A DNA stretch of 64,000 nucleotides from assembly GCA_964292325.1 (NCBI GenBank), contig CAXYVG010000002.1, forward strand, positions 18,588 through 82,587, given 5' to 3'. The translations under genes and the position numbers were made by a program. This document shows, piece by piece, positions 41,603 to 50,714 of the stretch (the first letter of the stretch is position 1; the number at the start of each line of letters is the position of its first letter). The stretch comes from CTSoil-075 sp964292325 (GTDB taxonomy: Bacteria > Bacillota > Negativicutes > DSM-13327). The notes under the pieces are model-generated. The model saw only the letters and a program-made list of their open reading frames with translations, ran no database searches and was not told the origin of the DNA.

Positions 41603-43393
41603 TCATCCCTTAGTTATCGCTTTAAACGGACATTTCGCCATACAAGCACCACACTTGATACATTTATCTTGATCAATGGTATGCAATGCTTTCTTTTCGC
41701 CATGAATGGCCTTCACTGGACATACCGTCGCACATAAGCCGCATCCCTTGCACCCTTCATTGATCTTATATTGAATGAGTCCTGTACAAGCGCCAGCTGG
41801 ACAACGTTTTTCTTTAATGTGAGCTTCATATTCATCACGGAAATATCTGAGCGTGCTCAGCACTGGATTTGGCGCAGTTTGTCCAAGACCACAAAGCGCC
41901 GTTTGTTTGATATTTTTAGCTAGAACTTCTAATAACTCAATATCGCCTTCTTTACCCAAGCCCTGTGTAATGCGATTCAAAATTTCCAGCATACGCTTAG
42001 TACCTTCACGACAAGGCGTACACTTACCACAAGACTCTGCTTGTGTGAAGCTTAAGAAAAATTTGGAGATATCAACCATACAAGTGGTTTCATCCATAAC
42101 AACCAGGCCGCCTGATCCCATCATAGCACCGACTTTAAGCAATGAATCATAATCAACAGACATATCAAGAAGTTCCTCTGGCAAGCAACCCCCTGATGGA
42201 CCACCAATTTGTACTGCTTTGAACTTCTTACCACCTTGAATGCCGCCACCAATATCATAAATAATCTCACGCATCGTAATCCCCATTGGTACTTCCGCAA
42301 GTCCCGTATGATTAATCCGACCGGTTAACGCAAATACCTTTGTTCCTGTACTACGTTCCGTGCCAATTGATGTATACCAATCAGCGCCCTTGGTAATAAT
42401 TTGTGGTACATTCGCAAACGTCTCTACATTATTAATATTCGTTGGTTTACCCCACAATCCGGAATTTGCCGGGAATGGAGGACGACTCCGTGGTGCACCA
42501 CGCTCCCCTTCAATCGAAGCGATCAGAGCAGTTTCTTCTCCACATACAAAGGCCCCTGCCCCTTCTTTAATTTTTATGTGAAAACTAAAATCTGAACCAA
42601 ATATATTGTCACCAATCAGACCTAATTCTTCCGCTTGCTTGATCGCAATTCTAAGCCTTTTAATGGCTAACGGATATTCAGCCCGCACATAAATATAACC
42701 TTCATCTGCGCCAACAGCATAACCACAGATTGCCATACCTTCAAGCACACGATGAGGATCGCCTTCTAATACGCTACGATCCATAAATGCGCCTGGATCT
42801 CCCTCATCTGCATTACATATTACATATTTTTTATCTCCAGCTGCCTTACGAGTAAATCCCCATTTGATACCACTTGGGAAACCACCGCCCCCTCGACCAC
42901 GCAGTCCAGATTTTTTAACCTCATCAATAACCTCTTCTGGCTTCATTTTTGTCAATGCTTTGCCTAATGCCTCGTAGCCACCTACTGCAATATATTCATT
43001 AATTTGCTCAGGATCAATATGACCGCAATTGGCTAATATGATACGCATTTGCTTTTTATAAAAGTCAATGTCTTTGTAATTTGGAATTCCGTCTAAAGAC
43101 TCATTTTCTTTAAACAATAGACGCTCAACAATACGACCTTTGTACAAATGTTCCTCTACAATCTCAATCGCATCTGTTTCTTGAACGCGAACATAAAAGA
43201 CACCTTCAGGATAAACAACGACCAATGGTCCCATTTCACAAAAACCATGGCAACCAGTTTCCACAATCTTTACTTCTTTATCGAGACCTTTTTTAACCAA
43301 CTGCTCTCGAAGCGCAGCCTCAACTTTTTTAGAACCTGAAGATATACAACCGGTGCCAGCGCAGATTAGTATATGTGCTCTGTAGTGTTCCAT
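41603..43393 (-). CDS. hydB: HydB, NuoF-like flavoprotein subunit of bifurcating hydrogenase
   Basis: A 596-residue protein: thioredoxin-like [2Fe-2S] N-terminus (CAGTGCISSG, TGCHGFCEMGP), a NuoF core with FMN and NAD sites (RGRGGGGFPSG, DEGDPGAFMDRS), the N3 cluster Cys (ESCGKCTPCREG), and two C-terminal [4Fe-4S] sites (CKGCGLCATVC, CIKCGACMAKC). It is the subunit that oxidises NADH or reduces NAD and is the seat of flavin-based bifurcation. It ends 24 bp before the hydA start. Confidence 0.95.
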   Translation of the reverse strand: MEHYRAHILICAGTGCISSGSKKVEAALREQLVKKGLDKEVKIVETGCHGFCEMGPLVVVYPEGVFYVRVQETDAIEIVEEHLYKGRIVERLLFKENESLDGIPNYKDIDFYKKQMRIILANCGHIDPEQINEYIAVGGYEALGKALTKMKPEEVIDEVKKSGLRGRGGGGFPSGIKWGFTRKAAGDKKYVICNADEGDPGAFMDRSVLEGDPHRVLEGMAICGYAVGADEGYIYVRAEYPLAIKRLRIAIKQAEELGLIGDNIFGSDFSFHIKIKEGAGAFVCGEETALIASIEGERGAPRSRPPFPANSGLWGKPTNINNVETFANVPQIITKGADWYTSIGTERSTGTKVFALTGRINHTGLAEVPMGITMREIIYDIGGGIQGGKKFKAVQIGGPSGGCLPEELLDMSVDYDSLLKVGAMMGSGGLVVMDETTCMVDISKFFLSFTQAESCGKCTPCREGTKRMLEILNRITQGLGKEGDIELLEVLAKNIKQTALCGLGQTAPNPVLSTLRYFRDEYEAHIKEKRCPAGACTGLIQYKINEGCKGCGLCATVCPVKAIHGEKKALHTIDQDKCIKCGACMAKCPFKAITKG

Positions 43394-43419
43394 TTTCTAC
43401 CTCCCCTTACTCGCAATCA

Positions 43420-43800
43420 TTATTCTATAATTTTACCAACAACCATTTCTTTAATCAGATGTCCATTGATAACATGCTGGGTAATAATCTTAGGAATATC
43501 AGCAGCGGTAACTCTACCATAAGTAATACGTGGCTCACCCGGAAGTACAATATCAACCAGTACTTCTTTTTCACACATACCAATGCATCCAGTTTGCCGT
43601 ACTGTAATATCTTCTAATTTACGCTTGGCAATTTCATCTAAAATAGCCGACAACACTTCTCGTGCGCCCGCTGCAATACCGCAAGTTCCCATACCAACAA
43701 TAATTTGTTTGCTCGCCTCATGACGCACGCGTGTCTCGGACTGTATCTGCTCACGTAAACGTTTTAAATCTTCAATTGTTTTCAAACTACACCCCTCCAT
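43420..43800 (-). CDS. HndB-like thioredoxin-fold [2Fe-2S] protein
   Basis: A 126-residue protein (VGMGTCGIAAGAREVL and RQTGCIGMCEKEVLVDI, the Cys pairs of a thioredoxin-like [2Fe-2S] site). Similar proteins are HndB of NADP-reducing hydrogenases. It likely assists electron transfer beside HydB. The start is uncertain: ATG at 43800 behind AAGGA, or TTG at 43785 behind GGAGGGG, giving MKTIEDLKRLREQ as in relatives. Confidence 0.85.
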   Translation of the reverse strand: MEGCSLKTIEDLKRLREQIQSETRVRHEASKQIIVGMGTCGIAAGAREVLSAILDEIAKRKLEDITVRQTGCIGMCEKEVLVDIVLPGEPRITYGRVTAADIPKIITQHVINGHLIKEMVVGKIIE

Positions 43801-43810
43801 GTAAATTCCT

Positions 43811-44353
43811 TCAATTGTATAAATTCATTATATTCTGAGTTAAATATTCATTGAGCCAAACAAGGACGTCTGGCTGGGTTAATGGAATACCATCTAAAAT
43901 TTCACTCAATTCCTGAGTTGTCAAAGCAAACACAGACTGATCAACAGTATGACTATAACTAAAATGTAATTCTGGGTTGGCAATTATAATGGACTTAATG
44001 GTCTCCACTATTTTCCCTAGTGGTGGACGATCTAAGTGGCTATGCTTATATAATGCCTCGATTACGGTACCACAGCCAAGCGTTGAAGTGATAGTCAAAT
44101 ATCCTTCACACCGTTTGGTAGACATGTCAATAAGGGGTAACCCTAATCCTACATGACGGGTCGTTCTTGTGGTAACAAATGGGTCTCTCACCTTTTGGCA
44201 AGTTGTCTCATCCATACCACGACCATTATCCGTTACGCGAATCATCAAGGTGTCCATAGGCATATCTTCTATAATTTCTAGCGTAACCGTATCCGCACCT
44301 GCCTCAATTGAATTTTGCACTAAATCGAGAATATGCAATGACAATTCACGCAT
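43811..44353 (-). CDS. HATPase-domain protein within the hydABC operon
   Basis: A 180-residue protein with a GHKL ATPase fold: N-box HILDLVQNSIEAGA, VTDNGRGMDET, RHVGLGLPLID. There is no phospho-acceptor His domain, so it resembles anti-sigma-factor or MutL-like ATPases rather than a kinase. It sits between hydC (5 bp) and the HndB-like gene (10 bp), so it is expressed with the hydrogenase. It may regulate hydrogenase synthesis or act as a chaperone; no experiment is known to me. It is conserved in this place in other Clostridia (recalled). Confidence 0.78.
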   Translation of the reverse strand: MRELSLHILDLVQNSIEAGADTVTLEIIEDMPMDTLMIRVTDNGRGMDETTCQKVRDPFVTTRTTRHVGLGLPLIDMSTKRCEGYLTITSTLGCGTVIEALYKHSHLDRPPLGKIVETIKSIIIANPELHFSYSHTVDQSVFALTTQELSEILDGIPLTQPDVLVWLNEYLTQNIMNLYN

Positions 44354-44358
44354 AACAC

Positions 44359-44853
44359 TTAACTATATTTAGCAAGAATTTCTGGTATACGTTCTGGAGT
44401 AAGACGACCAAATGTATCATCATTAACCATCAGTACTGGGGCTAGTCCACATGCACCAATACAAGCCACCGTTTCTAATGTAAACAATAGATCAGGTGTA
44501 GTACCACCGGCTTGAATGTTCAATTTATCCTCAATTTCCTTCAAAATAGCCTTTCCTCCACGTACATGACATGCAGTTCCTTGACAAACACGAATAATAT
44601 TTTTACCACGTGGTTTAAGATGAAATTGGGCATAAAAAGTAACAACACCATAGATTCGGCTTATCGGGATATCCATTTTTTCTGCGATATTTTGAAGCAC
44701 GTCTTTTGGTAAATAGCCATATGCATTTTGCGCGTCCTGTAATACTGGAATTAACGCCCCTTTCACTCCTTGATACTTCTTTAAAATTTCATCCACTTTG
44801 ACAAATTGATTTACATTGCCGCCACAGCAGCATGTATGTTGGTTGCTGTTCAT
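44359..44853 (-). CDS. hydC: HydC, NuoE-like [2Fe-2S] subunit of bifurcating hydrogenase
   Basis: A 164-residue NuoE-like protein. The cluster ligands are CQGTACHVRGG (C, x4, C) and CIGACGLAPVL (C, x3, C). It is the small electron-transfer subunit next to HydB. It overlaps no gene but lies 5 bp before the HATPase gene. An unusual N-terminal CCCGGN stretch (residues 8-13) may be a metal site. Confidence 0.93.
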   Translation of the reverse strand: MNSNQHTCCCGGNVNQFVKVDEILKKYQGVKGALIPVLQDAQNAYGYLPKDVLQNIAEKMDIPISRIYGVVTFYAQFHLKPRGKNIIRVCQGTACHVRGGKAILKEIEDKLNIQAGGTTPDLLFTLETVACIGACGLAPVLMVNDDTFGRLTPERIPEILAKYS

Positions 44854-44898
44854 TTTATTCCTCCTTATGAAAATTGCTCGAAAGCTACTGACAACAGA

Positions 44899-45645
44899 TT
44901 ACTGAACTACTACCTTTCGTAAATTCTGCCCCTTCAGTGCTTGCTGAATTTCAGATAATATCGGTGCCTCTATATAAAAAACCATTTTAGGGCCACTCAG
45001 AAAGTCGCCCATGGTATGAGCATCAGATGATGTCACGATTGGCAACTTACCAATCGTAGGAAAACGTATTGTGGCTTCACAGGGACTCATTAGCCGTGAA
45101 ACCTCTACTGCCGCAAGCTCGACATCAGGTGGAATAAAACCGAGCTGTGCAATTAAGCTATTTGCTGGCCTATCCACATGGCTAGCAATACATATACCAC
45201 CAAGTTCACTAACCTTTGTACATACTTCAGCCAAACCACTACTTAATGAAGTCAACAACATTTCAGGCTTTATCCTAATGAATTCATCTTTTGCATCCAC
45301 TACAAATTGTGCACCAAAACGTTTTTCATCATTTAATCGTCCTGACATATGTTGATTAACAAATTGTTCCCATACTTTAAGTTGGCGCATCTTCTCAAAT
45401 AATACTATGATATGGACTTCTTCTTTTGTCTCAACTTCCATACCTGGCAAAATAGTAACATTCGTACCTTTTGCCGCCTCCAAGGCTGCTGTCACATTAT
45501 CACAAGCATTATGATCCGTAATAGCCACAATATCAATACCATTTTTAGCTGCGTGCCGGACAATATTTCTTGGCGTCATCTCTACCTCTGCACATGGCGA
45601 TAATAGGGAATGTACATGTAAATCCGCCACAAACGGGCGTATCAT
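44899..45645 (-). CDS. PHP-domain phosphoesterase-like protein
   Basis: A 248-residue PHP protein with metal residues DLHVHS, ITDHNACD, ASHVDR and SSDAHT. PHP domains hydrolyse phosphoesters with two or three metals. Its start overlaps the stop of a DRTGG gene (ATGA), and it lies 45 bp before hydC, so it belongs to the hydrogenase gene set. A role in signalling or nucleotide turnover is inferred from neighbours. Confidence 0.85.
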   Translation of the reverse strand: MIRPFVADLHVHSLLSPCAEVEMTPRNIVRHAAKNGIDIVAITDHNACDNVTAALEAAKGTNVTILPGMEVETKEEVHIIVLFEKMRQLKVWEQFVNQHMSGRLNDEKRFGAQFVVDAKDEFIRIKPEMLLTSLSSGLAEVCTKVSELGGICIASHVDRPANSLIAQLGFIPPDVELAAVEVSRLMSPCEATIRFPTIGKLPIVTSSDAHTMGDFLSGPKMVFYIEAPILSEIQQALKGQNLRKVVVQ

Positions 45646-45983
45646 ACCCCCGTAATACCTTTACCATACAATAAACCTACCACTTCAAAAACTGGTAAAG
45701 TAGTAAGTAAGAGCGGTATCTCTTCTGCATCCGCCTTACTAACAGTTTCCTTATCTGGTTGTACATCACTCGCAATAATCACTGCTGACAAGCCTATTAA
45801 AGCCGCTACAGCTACAATATTTTGATGAGAATGCATAGTAATCCATATATTATTAGCTTTTGCCTGACTCATTACATTACTCAATAAGTCAGAAGCATAA
45901 CCACCACTAATATCATTGTCAACTTTTGCACGACCAGCTATCACCTCAGCTTGCAAAACGTCTATGATTTCCTGCACAACCAT
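45642..45983 (-). CDS. DRTGG-domain protein
   Basis: A 113-residue DRTGG-like protein (VIAGRAKVDNDISGGYASDLLSN is split here as VIAGRAK and ISGGYASDLLSN). DRTGG domains bind small ligands, perhaps adenine nucleotides, in regulatory proteins. It is one of two in this cluster. It lies 31 bp from the hydrogenase-like gene and overlaps the PHP gene. It may sense a nucleotide or redox metabolite for hydrogenase control. Confidence 0.8.
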   Translation of the reverse strand: MVVQEIIDVLQAEVIAGRAKVDNDISGGYASDLLSNVMSQAKANNIWITMHSHQNIVAVAALIGLSAVIIASDVQPDKETVSKADAEEIPLLLTTLPVFEVVGLLYGKGITGV

Positions 45984-46014
45984 AATACCCCACCCCTATG
46001 CAAAATGCGTTATT

Positions 46015-47364
46015 TCACTCACTGCCTTTTGAGTTTTTAGACTCTTTATCTAATGACGGTGGCAACTTTTCTGCGAGCGCTATCATTTCTTGCGCCAAAT
46101 CACGTACTCGTTCCCTAAGCTTGAACAAACAATCTGTTTCACTAGCCCTACCTTGCGCAATATCTTCTGCTAGTGCTCTGCAATTGGGTGAACCACATGA
46201 ACCACAGTCGAGCCCCGGCAGACTTTCTAGTTTTTTTTCTATCAGCTCCACTTTATTCATAGCTTTCAAGATATCTTCGTCAAGCAGCATGATCGGTCTT
46301 GGCTTAATATCTTGCCATTCTTTAAAGCCGAGCTTCTCGATAGGATACTCGGTAAGCGGACCTCTTCCTGCTACCTGGTATTCGTCTTTTATTTTTTTCA
46401 TCCGCTGTTTCATACGAACTTCGGCTACAAAACGATTTTCTACAGCCAATGGTCCACCAATACAACCACCAGCACAAGCTAGGGTTTCTATATAATCAAC
46501 GTCATCTAGTTTCCCTAGGGTGACCTGTTCTAAGACATTACTTACATTGTTAATCTCATGTACGACCAATTTATTGCTTACTTCCACAGCAGAAGTCTCT
46601 CCGCCAGCTATTGCCCAACCAATCCCAACCCATGATGCCAAATTACAATGGGGCTTCTTATCAGCTTGCGGTAATACTTTTAATAAATCTCCATATATCT
46701 GTGATATAGCGATTGCTCCAGTAATATTCGATTTTTTGCAGCCCAAAGGTTGCTTAAATGCTGTCATTTTAGCAGGGCATGGTGTAATAAACCACACGCC
46801 TACTTCCTCATCATTCAGATGGTACTTTTGACGGCATTCCATCCTCGCTATCCGTGCTGCCACTTCGACCGGCGCATCAATCGTTACTAAATTTTCAATA
46901 AGTTCAGGAAATTTAACCTGTATGAACCTCACAACCGCTGGACAAGCGGTAGAGATAGCTGGCCGTTTAATATCTTTACGCTTCAGATAATCTTTAATCA
47001 TGAGGGACACCACTTCTGCTCCATGAGCTACTTCACACACTTCATCAAACCCTACGTTTAAAAGGCCACCCAAAATAGTCTCAATCGAATATTCCAAGGG
47101 GAATTGAGCGTACAGTGTAGGAGCAGGCAATGCTATATTTATTTTATAACGCTCTAAATCCACCAACGAGTCCGTCACTGCTGTTTTAGCATGACTTGAA
47201 CAGTGACGTATACACTCGCCACAATCAATACAACGTGATTCAATAATATGCGCTTTGCCACCACGAATGCGGATGGCTTCAGTCGGACAGCGCTTTGCGC
47301 AGCTTACGCACCCCTTACAGCGACTTTCAATTAACCGCACCGAATGAAAATATTCATCCATCAT
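46015..47364 (-). CDS. Iron-sulfur protein with hydrogenase-like H-cluster domain, possible sensor
   Basis: A 449-residue protein. N-terminal two ferredoxin-type clusters (CKGCVSCAKRC, CIDCGECIRHC), then a [FeFe]-hydrogenase large-subunit-like domain with altered motifs (STACPAVV, TPCPAKM, LACAGGCIGG), then a Cys motif LDCGSCGSPNC. The main hydrogenase L1 is TSCSPGW and L2 MPCTAKKGE, so this is a divergent form. It may bind an H-cluster and sense H2 or redox state, like HydS/HsfB-type proteins. It lies 45 bp from an anti-sigma-like ATPase gene and so may signal through it. A catalytic role is not excluded. Confidence 0.8.
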   Translation of the reverse strand: MMDEYFHSVRLIESRCKGCVSCAKRCPTEAIRIRGGKAHIIESRCIDCGECIRHCSSHAKTAVTDSLVDLERYKINIALPAPTLYAQFPLEYSIETILGGLLNVGFDEVCEVAHGAEVVSLMIKDYLKRKDIKRPAISTACPAVVRFIQVKFPELIENLVTIDAPVEVAARIARMECRQKYHLNDEEVGVWFITPCPAKMTAFKQPLGCKKSNITGAIAISQIYGDLLKVLPQADKKPHCNLASWVGIGWAIAGGETSAVEVSNKLVVHEINNVSNVLEQVTLGKLDDVDYIETLACAGGCIGGPLAVENRFVAEVRMKQRMKKIKDEYQVAGRGPLTEYPIEKLGFKEWQDIKPRPIMLLDEDILKAMNKVELIEKKLESLPGLDCGSCGSPNCRALAEDIAQGRASETDCLFKLRERVRDLAQEMIALAEKLPPSLDKESKNSKGSE

Positions 47365-47418
47365 TACCACCACGCAATTCTTAAATTAAAAAGCCTGTTC
47401 AAAAAATCCCCATTGATG

Positions 47419-47847
47419 CTAATGAAAAACCACCATCATAATTTTAGTACCTATACCTACTTCAGATTGAATATCAAGTTTATCAGTACAACGCGCCATA
47501 TTGGGTAGTCCCATCCCAGCACCAAAACCCATTTCCCTAACATCGTCAGAAGCTGTGGAATACCCTTCTTGCATGGCCAAATCAACATCCGCAATACCCG
47601 GACCTTGATCTTCAAAACTAATTTCCGTACGATCGGAAAAAATTACGACCCGCATGATGCCACCAAAAGAGTGAATAATGGTGTTCATTTCTCCCTCATA
47701 AGTGCTAATTGCAATGCGACGTATTACATCGGCACGTACTCCAATTTGCTGTAACACCCGTTTTGTTTTACTTGATGCTTCACCCGCTACATCAAAAATT
47801 GAGGCTTTTAATTCAAATTCTAATACAATTTCTTGTCTGCTACTCAC
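47419..47847 (-). CDS. Anti-sigma-factor-like HATPase (RsbT/RsbW type)
   Basis: A 142-residue GHKL ATPase (RIAISTYEGEMNTIIHSFGG is the N-box region; FEDQGPGI; MGFGAGMGLPNMARCTDKL). This is an RsbT/RsbW-like serine kinase fold without a His domain. The GTG start overlaps the stop of the DRTGG gene. With DRTGG upstream and the hydrogenase-like protein downstream it looks like a small signalling relay. The partner anti-anti-sigma factor is not in the window. Confidence 0.85.
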   Translation of the reverse strand: MSSRQEIVLEFELKASIFDVAGEASSKTKRVLQQIGVRADVIRRIAISTYEGEMNTIIHSFGGIMRVVIFSDRTEISFEDQGPGIADVDLAMQEGYSTASDDVREMGFGAGMGLPNMARCTDKLDIQSEVGIGTKIMMVVFH

Positions 47848-48212
47848 CGCATATCACCAATTTCTTCACAGCTTTTTAAGTTGTTTTGGTATAATCTACC
47901 ACATGATTCATACAACGAATGAGGAGTAACCAATAATGGTATATGTTTCATATGAGCCAAATCTATAAGTTCAGTGCACGGACGCTTTCCCCGTACAAAA
48001 ATAACACCAACCAAATCAATCATTTCAGCAGTGCGTACCACTTGAAGATTTGTTAATCCAGTCAGTAACAATGTACTCTCTTGGGCAAATGCTAACACTT
48101 CACTCATTAAATCGGCAGCGCACACTGTCATCACTTCTCTGTCCATCCACTCACTACCACATACTACCTCAGCATCTAAAACTTTTTGCACTGCAATAAG
48201 CTTCACCGACAT
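47844..48212 (-). CDS. DRTGG-domain protein, first gene of the hydrogenase signalling set
   Basis: A 122-residue DRTGG-like protein (AVQKVLDAEVVCGSEW, DREVMTVCAADLMSEVLAF, LLLTGLTNLQVVRTAEMI). It stands first in the set that runs into hydABC, overlapping the RsbT-like gene. The ATG at 48212 directly follows AGGAGGGGGG; a start 8 codons upstream is also open. It resembles the second DRTGG protein at 45.6 kb. Confidence 0.78.
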   Translation of the reverse strand: MSVKLIAVQKVLDAEVVCGSEWMDREVMTVCAADLMSEVLAFAQESTLLLTGLTNLQVVRTAEMIDLVGVIFVRGKRPCTELIDLAHMKHIPLLVTPHSLYESCGRLYQNNLKSCEEIGDMR

Positions 48213-48386
48213 CCCCCCTCCTAGATTAAAATTCATAGTAGCACAAATTCATTTACGTTTTGCCAATACACTCGTTTTTCTTTATGGTAACACCTATTAA
48301 TTTACCATATACTGAAAAAAAATCAACCCTATATGGGAAAAGACATACAGTATACTTTTTTATCCTGATCTCTATCCGCTATATTT

Positions 48387-49004
48387 TCATTGTGGAGTGC
48401 GATCTTCCTTCATTAAATTCCACATTTTTTTCATTATTTCATATTCTAGTGGTGTATCCACATCAAAAAAGCACTGCCCATCGAGCAGTTCAATATAATG
48501 TATCGTTTCTTGATTTTCCCTAATAATTTGCCGAGCCCCTTCGTCCCCTGACAACTCCAGTAGGGCTGGGCGCCAAACCTTAAGATCAAATAATACTGGA
48601 TTGCCAGGTTGCTTTAACGCACGAGGAATAATAATACTGGCATTTGTCTCGTGATAAACCTTGATTAGTTCATTAATAAGCGATACGTCAACTAACGGCT
48701 GATCTGCCAACAAAAATACGACTGCCTGCATCTCAGTTGAGATGCATTGAATCGCTTTTTTTACACTTGTTGACTGACCTTGCTGCCAGTTTTCATTATG
48801 AATGATTTGTAGTGGCAAATCATTTAATGCGGACGTTACTTCACGTTGGTATGCTCCGGTAATCACGATGATTTGGTCTAACATGGACTGACAAGCTGTC
48901 GTCGCTACATGCCAAACCATCGATTTTTCATTTAGTAATAACAATTGTTTTGCTTGCCCCATGCGCCTTGCCTGGCCAGCAGCAAGAATTACCCCTGCAA
49001 CCAT
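48387..49004 (-). CDS. mocA: Molybdenum cofactor cytidylyltransferase-like, MocA
   Basis: A 205-residue NTP transferase (GVILAAGQARRMGQAKQLL, FLLADQPLV, FDVDTPLEYE). It would transfer CMP to molybdopterin for xanthine-oxidase-family enzymes. It overlaps yqeC by 16 bp. With yqeC and yqeB it forms the accessory set of selenium-dependent molybdenum hydroxylases. It is a second MobA-like gene besides the HD fusion at 13.5 kb, so each hydroxylase system may have its own. Confidence 0.88.
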   Translation of the reverse strand: MVAGVILAAGQARRMGQAKQLLLLNEKSMVWHVATTACQSMLDQIIVITGAYQREVTSALNDLPLQIIHNENWQQGQSTSVKKAIQCISTEMQAVVFLLADQPLVDVSLINELIKVYHETNASIIIPRALKQPGNPVLFDLKVWRPALLELSGDEGARQIIRENQETIHYIELLDGQCFFDVDTPLEYEIMKKMWNLMKEDRTPQ

Positions 49005-49765
49005 ACCCCTTCCTCCCTTTTGATACTACCAAGAATGATTCCCACTACTTGAGGATGTTGATGCGCTGCAATTTTTTTCCCTAATGCTTCAGCCTTTCGG
49101 TACTGCTCAGCTGACTCTACTTTATTAATAAAGAATATGATTTCGCTTTCTTTAGGACAACTATGCAAATATCCCTGGGGATGAAATAAAAGTTCGGCAA
49201 TCATTTCGATCGTGATCAATGATTCCATCTGGGCTCCTACTAATTCACAGATTCTATCCGGACGATGAACATGCTGGAAGTTTATCCTCTTTCCCACACT
49301 ATCAATGCCAATCATAACAATGACTAATGAACTACGACTTGGAATGACAGGCTCATATGATGCATGCCCTTTGATTGGTTTACCAGCTGCCCCATCACCT
49401 TCAACAACAAAAACAGTCTCCTCGGCATGCATAGCAAGTTGTTCGACCCACTCACTAGAAATGCCTAGCATTTTTGCTGGATTTTTTGGATCTTGGCCAT
49501 ACATTAAAATTTGATCTTCTTTTGCTTTTACGGTCTCTTTGACTGCTTGATACCCCTCTTCGAGACTTTTGATCGTACAAAAAGAAGTTCCAGGTAAGCA
49601 TTGACTAGACAATTTAGTGGTACTTGTCCCCACAGCAGTCAATCCCATATGTTTTACCACGGCTAATAAGTAAGATAATAAACTGGTTTTACCACCACCA
49701 CCAATAATGGTTACAATTCGTGGACATTGCATATGGGTGATCCGATTTTCCCATATTTTTCTCAT
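48989..49765 (-). CDS. yqeC: Selenium-dependent hydroxylase accessory protein YqeC
   Basis: A 258-residue P-loop protein (VTIIGGGGKTSLLSYLL, VGTSTTKLS, VFVVEGDGAAGKPIKGH). This is the YqeC family, found only with selenium-dependent molybdenum hydroxylases; its step is unknown. It follows yqeB by 45 bp. It predicts that a hydroxylase here, most likely the one at 56.7 kb, has labile selenium at its active site. Confidence 0.9.
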   Translation of the reverse strand: MRKIWENRITHMQCPRIVTIIGGGGKTSLLSYLLAVVKHMGLTAVGTSTTKLSSQCLPGTSFCTIKSLEEGYQAVKETVKAKEDQILMYGQDPKNPAKMLGISSEWVEQLAMHAEETVFVVEGDGAAGKPIKGHASYEPVIPSRSSLVIVMIGIDSVGKRINFQHVHRPDRICELVGAQMESLITIEMIAELLFHPQGYLHSCPKESEIIFFINKVESAEQYRKAEALGKKIAAHQHPQVVGIILGSIKREEGVWLQG

Positions 49766-49810
49766 TGCTGATCACCCCTCATCTCCATCCTATCAGTAAT
49801 CTCTCTATGA

Positions 49811-50608
49811 CTACTCTTGAAAATGTTTTTGATGAAATAATATCGCTTCTAATACTCCACCACCAATAGCACGCGCTTTATCAGAAATAGAAAAACAATG
49901 CTCTCGCATACAGCGAGGATCAATGTCACCAATTTTCATTCCAAATGAAACAGCAAGTTGATCATGTAATACACCTCGCAGAATACCTGTTATTTGAGCT
50001 ACGACCGGCTGCTGATTAACGTACCCAACAATATCACCTGCCAAAACCTCATCACCGATCCTAGCGACTGCGCTAAATATTCCTGCGCAAGGAGCACGTA
50101 GGATTCTTTTTGTTGTATGACCGGCAATCTCTCCAGGTACACCCGTATTAGGAATTGCTTGTCCTGTTGTAATGACTCGGCCCAGATAATGCCCACGCAT
50201 ACTTTCGATAACAGCATGTACATCTAGGCCAGCCGTGAAACCGGGACCAACACCAATGACAATCGGCGCATCTGAAATCTGTGTACCTATATTTTTTTTC
50301 GCCACAATCGCATCCACAACGACTAATGGTTTTAGTTGACTAACTACCATCCCTTGTGGGTCAACCACTACCGCAATTTTCCGCTGGTGTAGCACGGACA
50401 ATATATCTGCCATTTCTGCTTTTACAGCTACGACCTCTTCCACTACCGTTTTTCCTAAAAAAATGCTTTCCGCAAAAGCTACCGTACTGCGAACTACGGT
50501 AGGCTGAGCAATTTCCGTCATTACAATAGAAAAACCACTGCGAAATAAACGATGTGCTATACCGGTTGCTAAATCCCCAGCACCTTTAATGATTACTAAC
50601 TGCTTCAC
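49811..50608 (-). CDS. yqeB: YqeB (EF2563 family) selenium-dependent hydroxylase protein
   Basis: A 265-residue protein with a Rossmann-like start (LVIIKGAGDLATGIAHRL) and a long conserved body (GVGPGFTAGLDVHAVIES, RAPCAGIFSAVARIGDEV). It is the EF2563/YqeB family, a genomic marker of the selenium-dependent molybdenum hydroxylase trait. The start is a GTG behind GGAGG. selD is not in the window. Confidence 0.9.
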   Translation of the reverse strand: MKQLVIIKGAGDLATGIAHRLFRSGFSIVMTEIAQPTVVRSTVAFAESIFLGKTVVEEVVAVKAEMADILSVLHQRKIAVVVDPQGMVVSQLKPLVVVDAIVAKKNIGTQISDAPIVIGVGPGFTAGLDVHAVIESMRGHYLGRVITTGQAIPNTGVPGEIAGHTTKRILRAPCAGIFSAVARIGDEVLAGDIVGYVNQQPVVAQITGILRGVLHDQLAVSFGMKIGDIDPRCMREHCFSISDKARAIGGGVLEAILFHQKHFQE

Positions 50609-50672
50609 TTTGAAACCTCCGACACCTTTTCACAAAAAGCTTTAATCAAAACTACATTTACCACTAGTATAC

Positions 50673-50709
50673 AAAAATCCTGCAAGGTTTATTACCTTGC
50701 AGGATTTTT
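50673..50709. terminator. Terminator after the RND pump operon
   Basis: AAAAATCCTGCAAGG and CCTTGCAGGATTTTT form a 15-bp perfect stem with a 7-base loop (TTTATTA). Flanking A and T runs make it work in both directions. It lies 5 bp after the RND pump stop. Confidence 0.85.
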
Positions 50710-50714
50710 CATCA

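Noticed and set aside
48239..48310. Rex operator before the hydrogenase signalling set
   Set aside because: No TTGTGAA-type palindrome is complete; only a lone TTTGTG is present.
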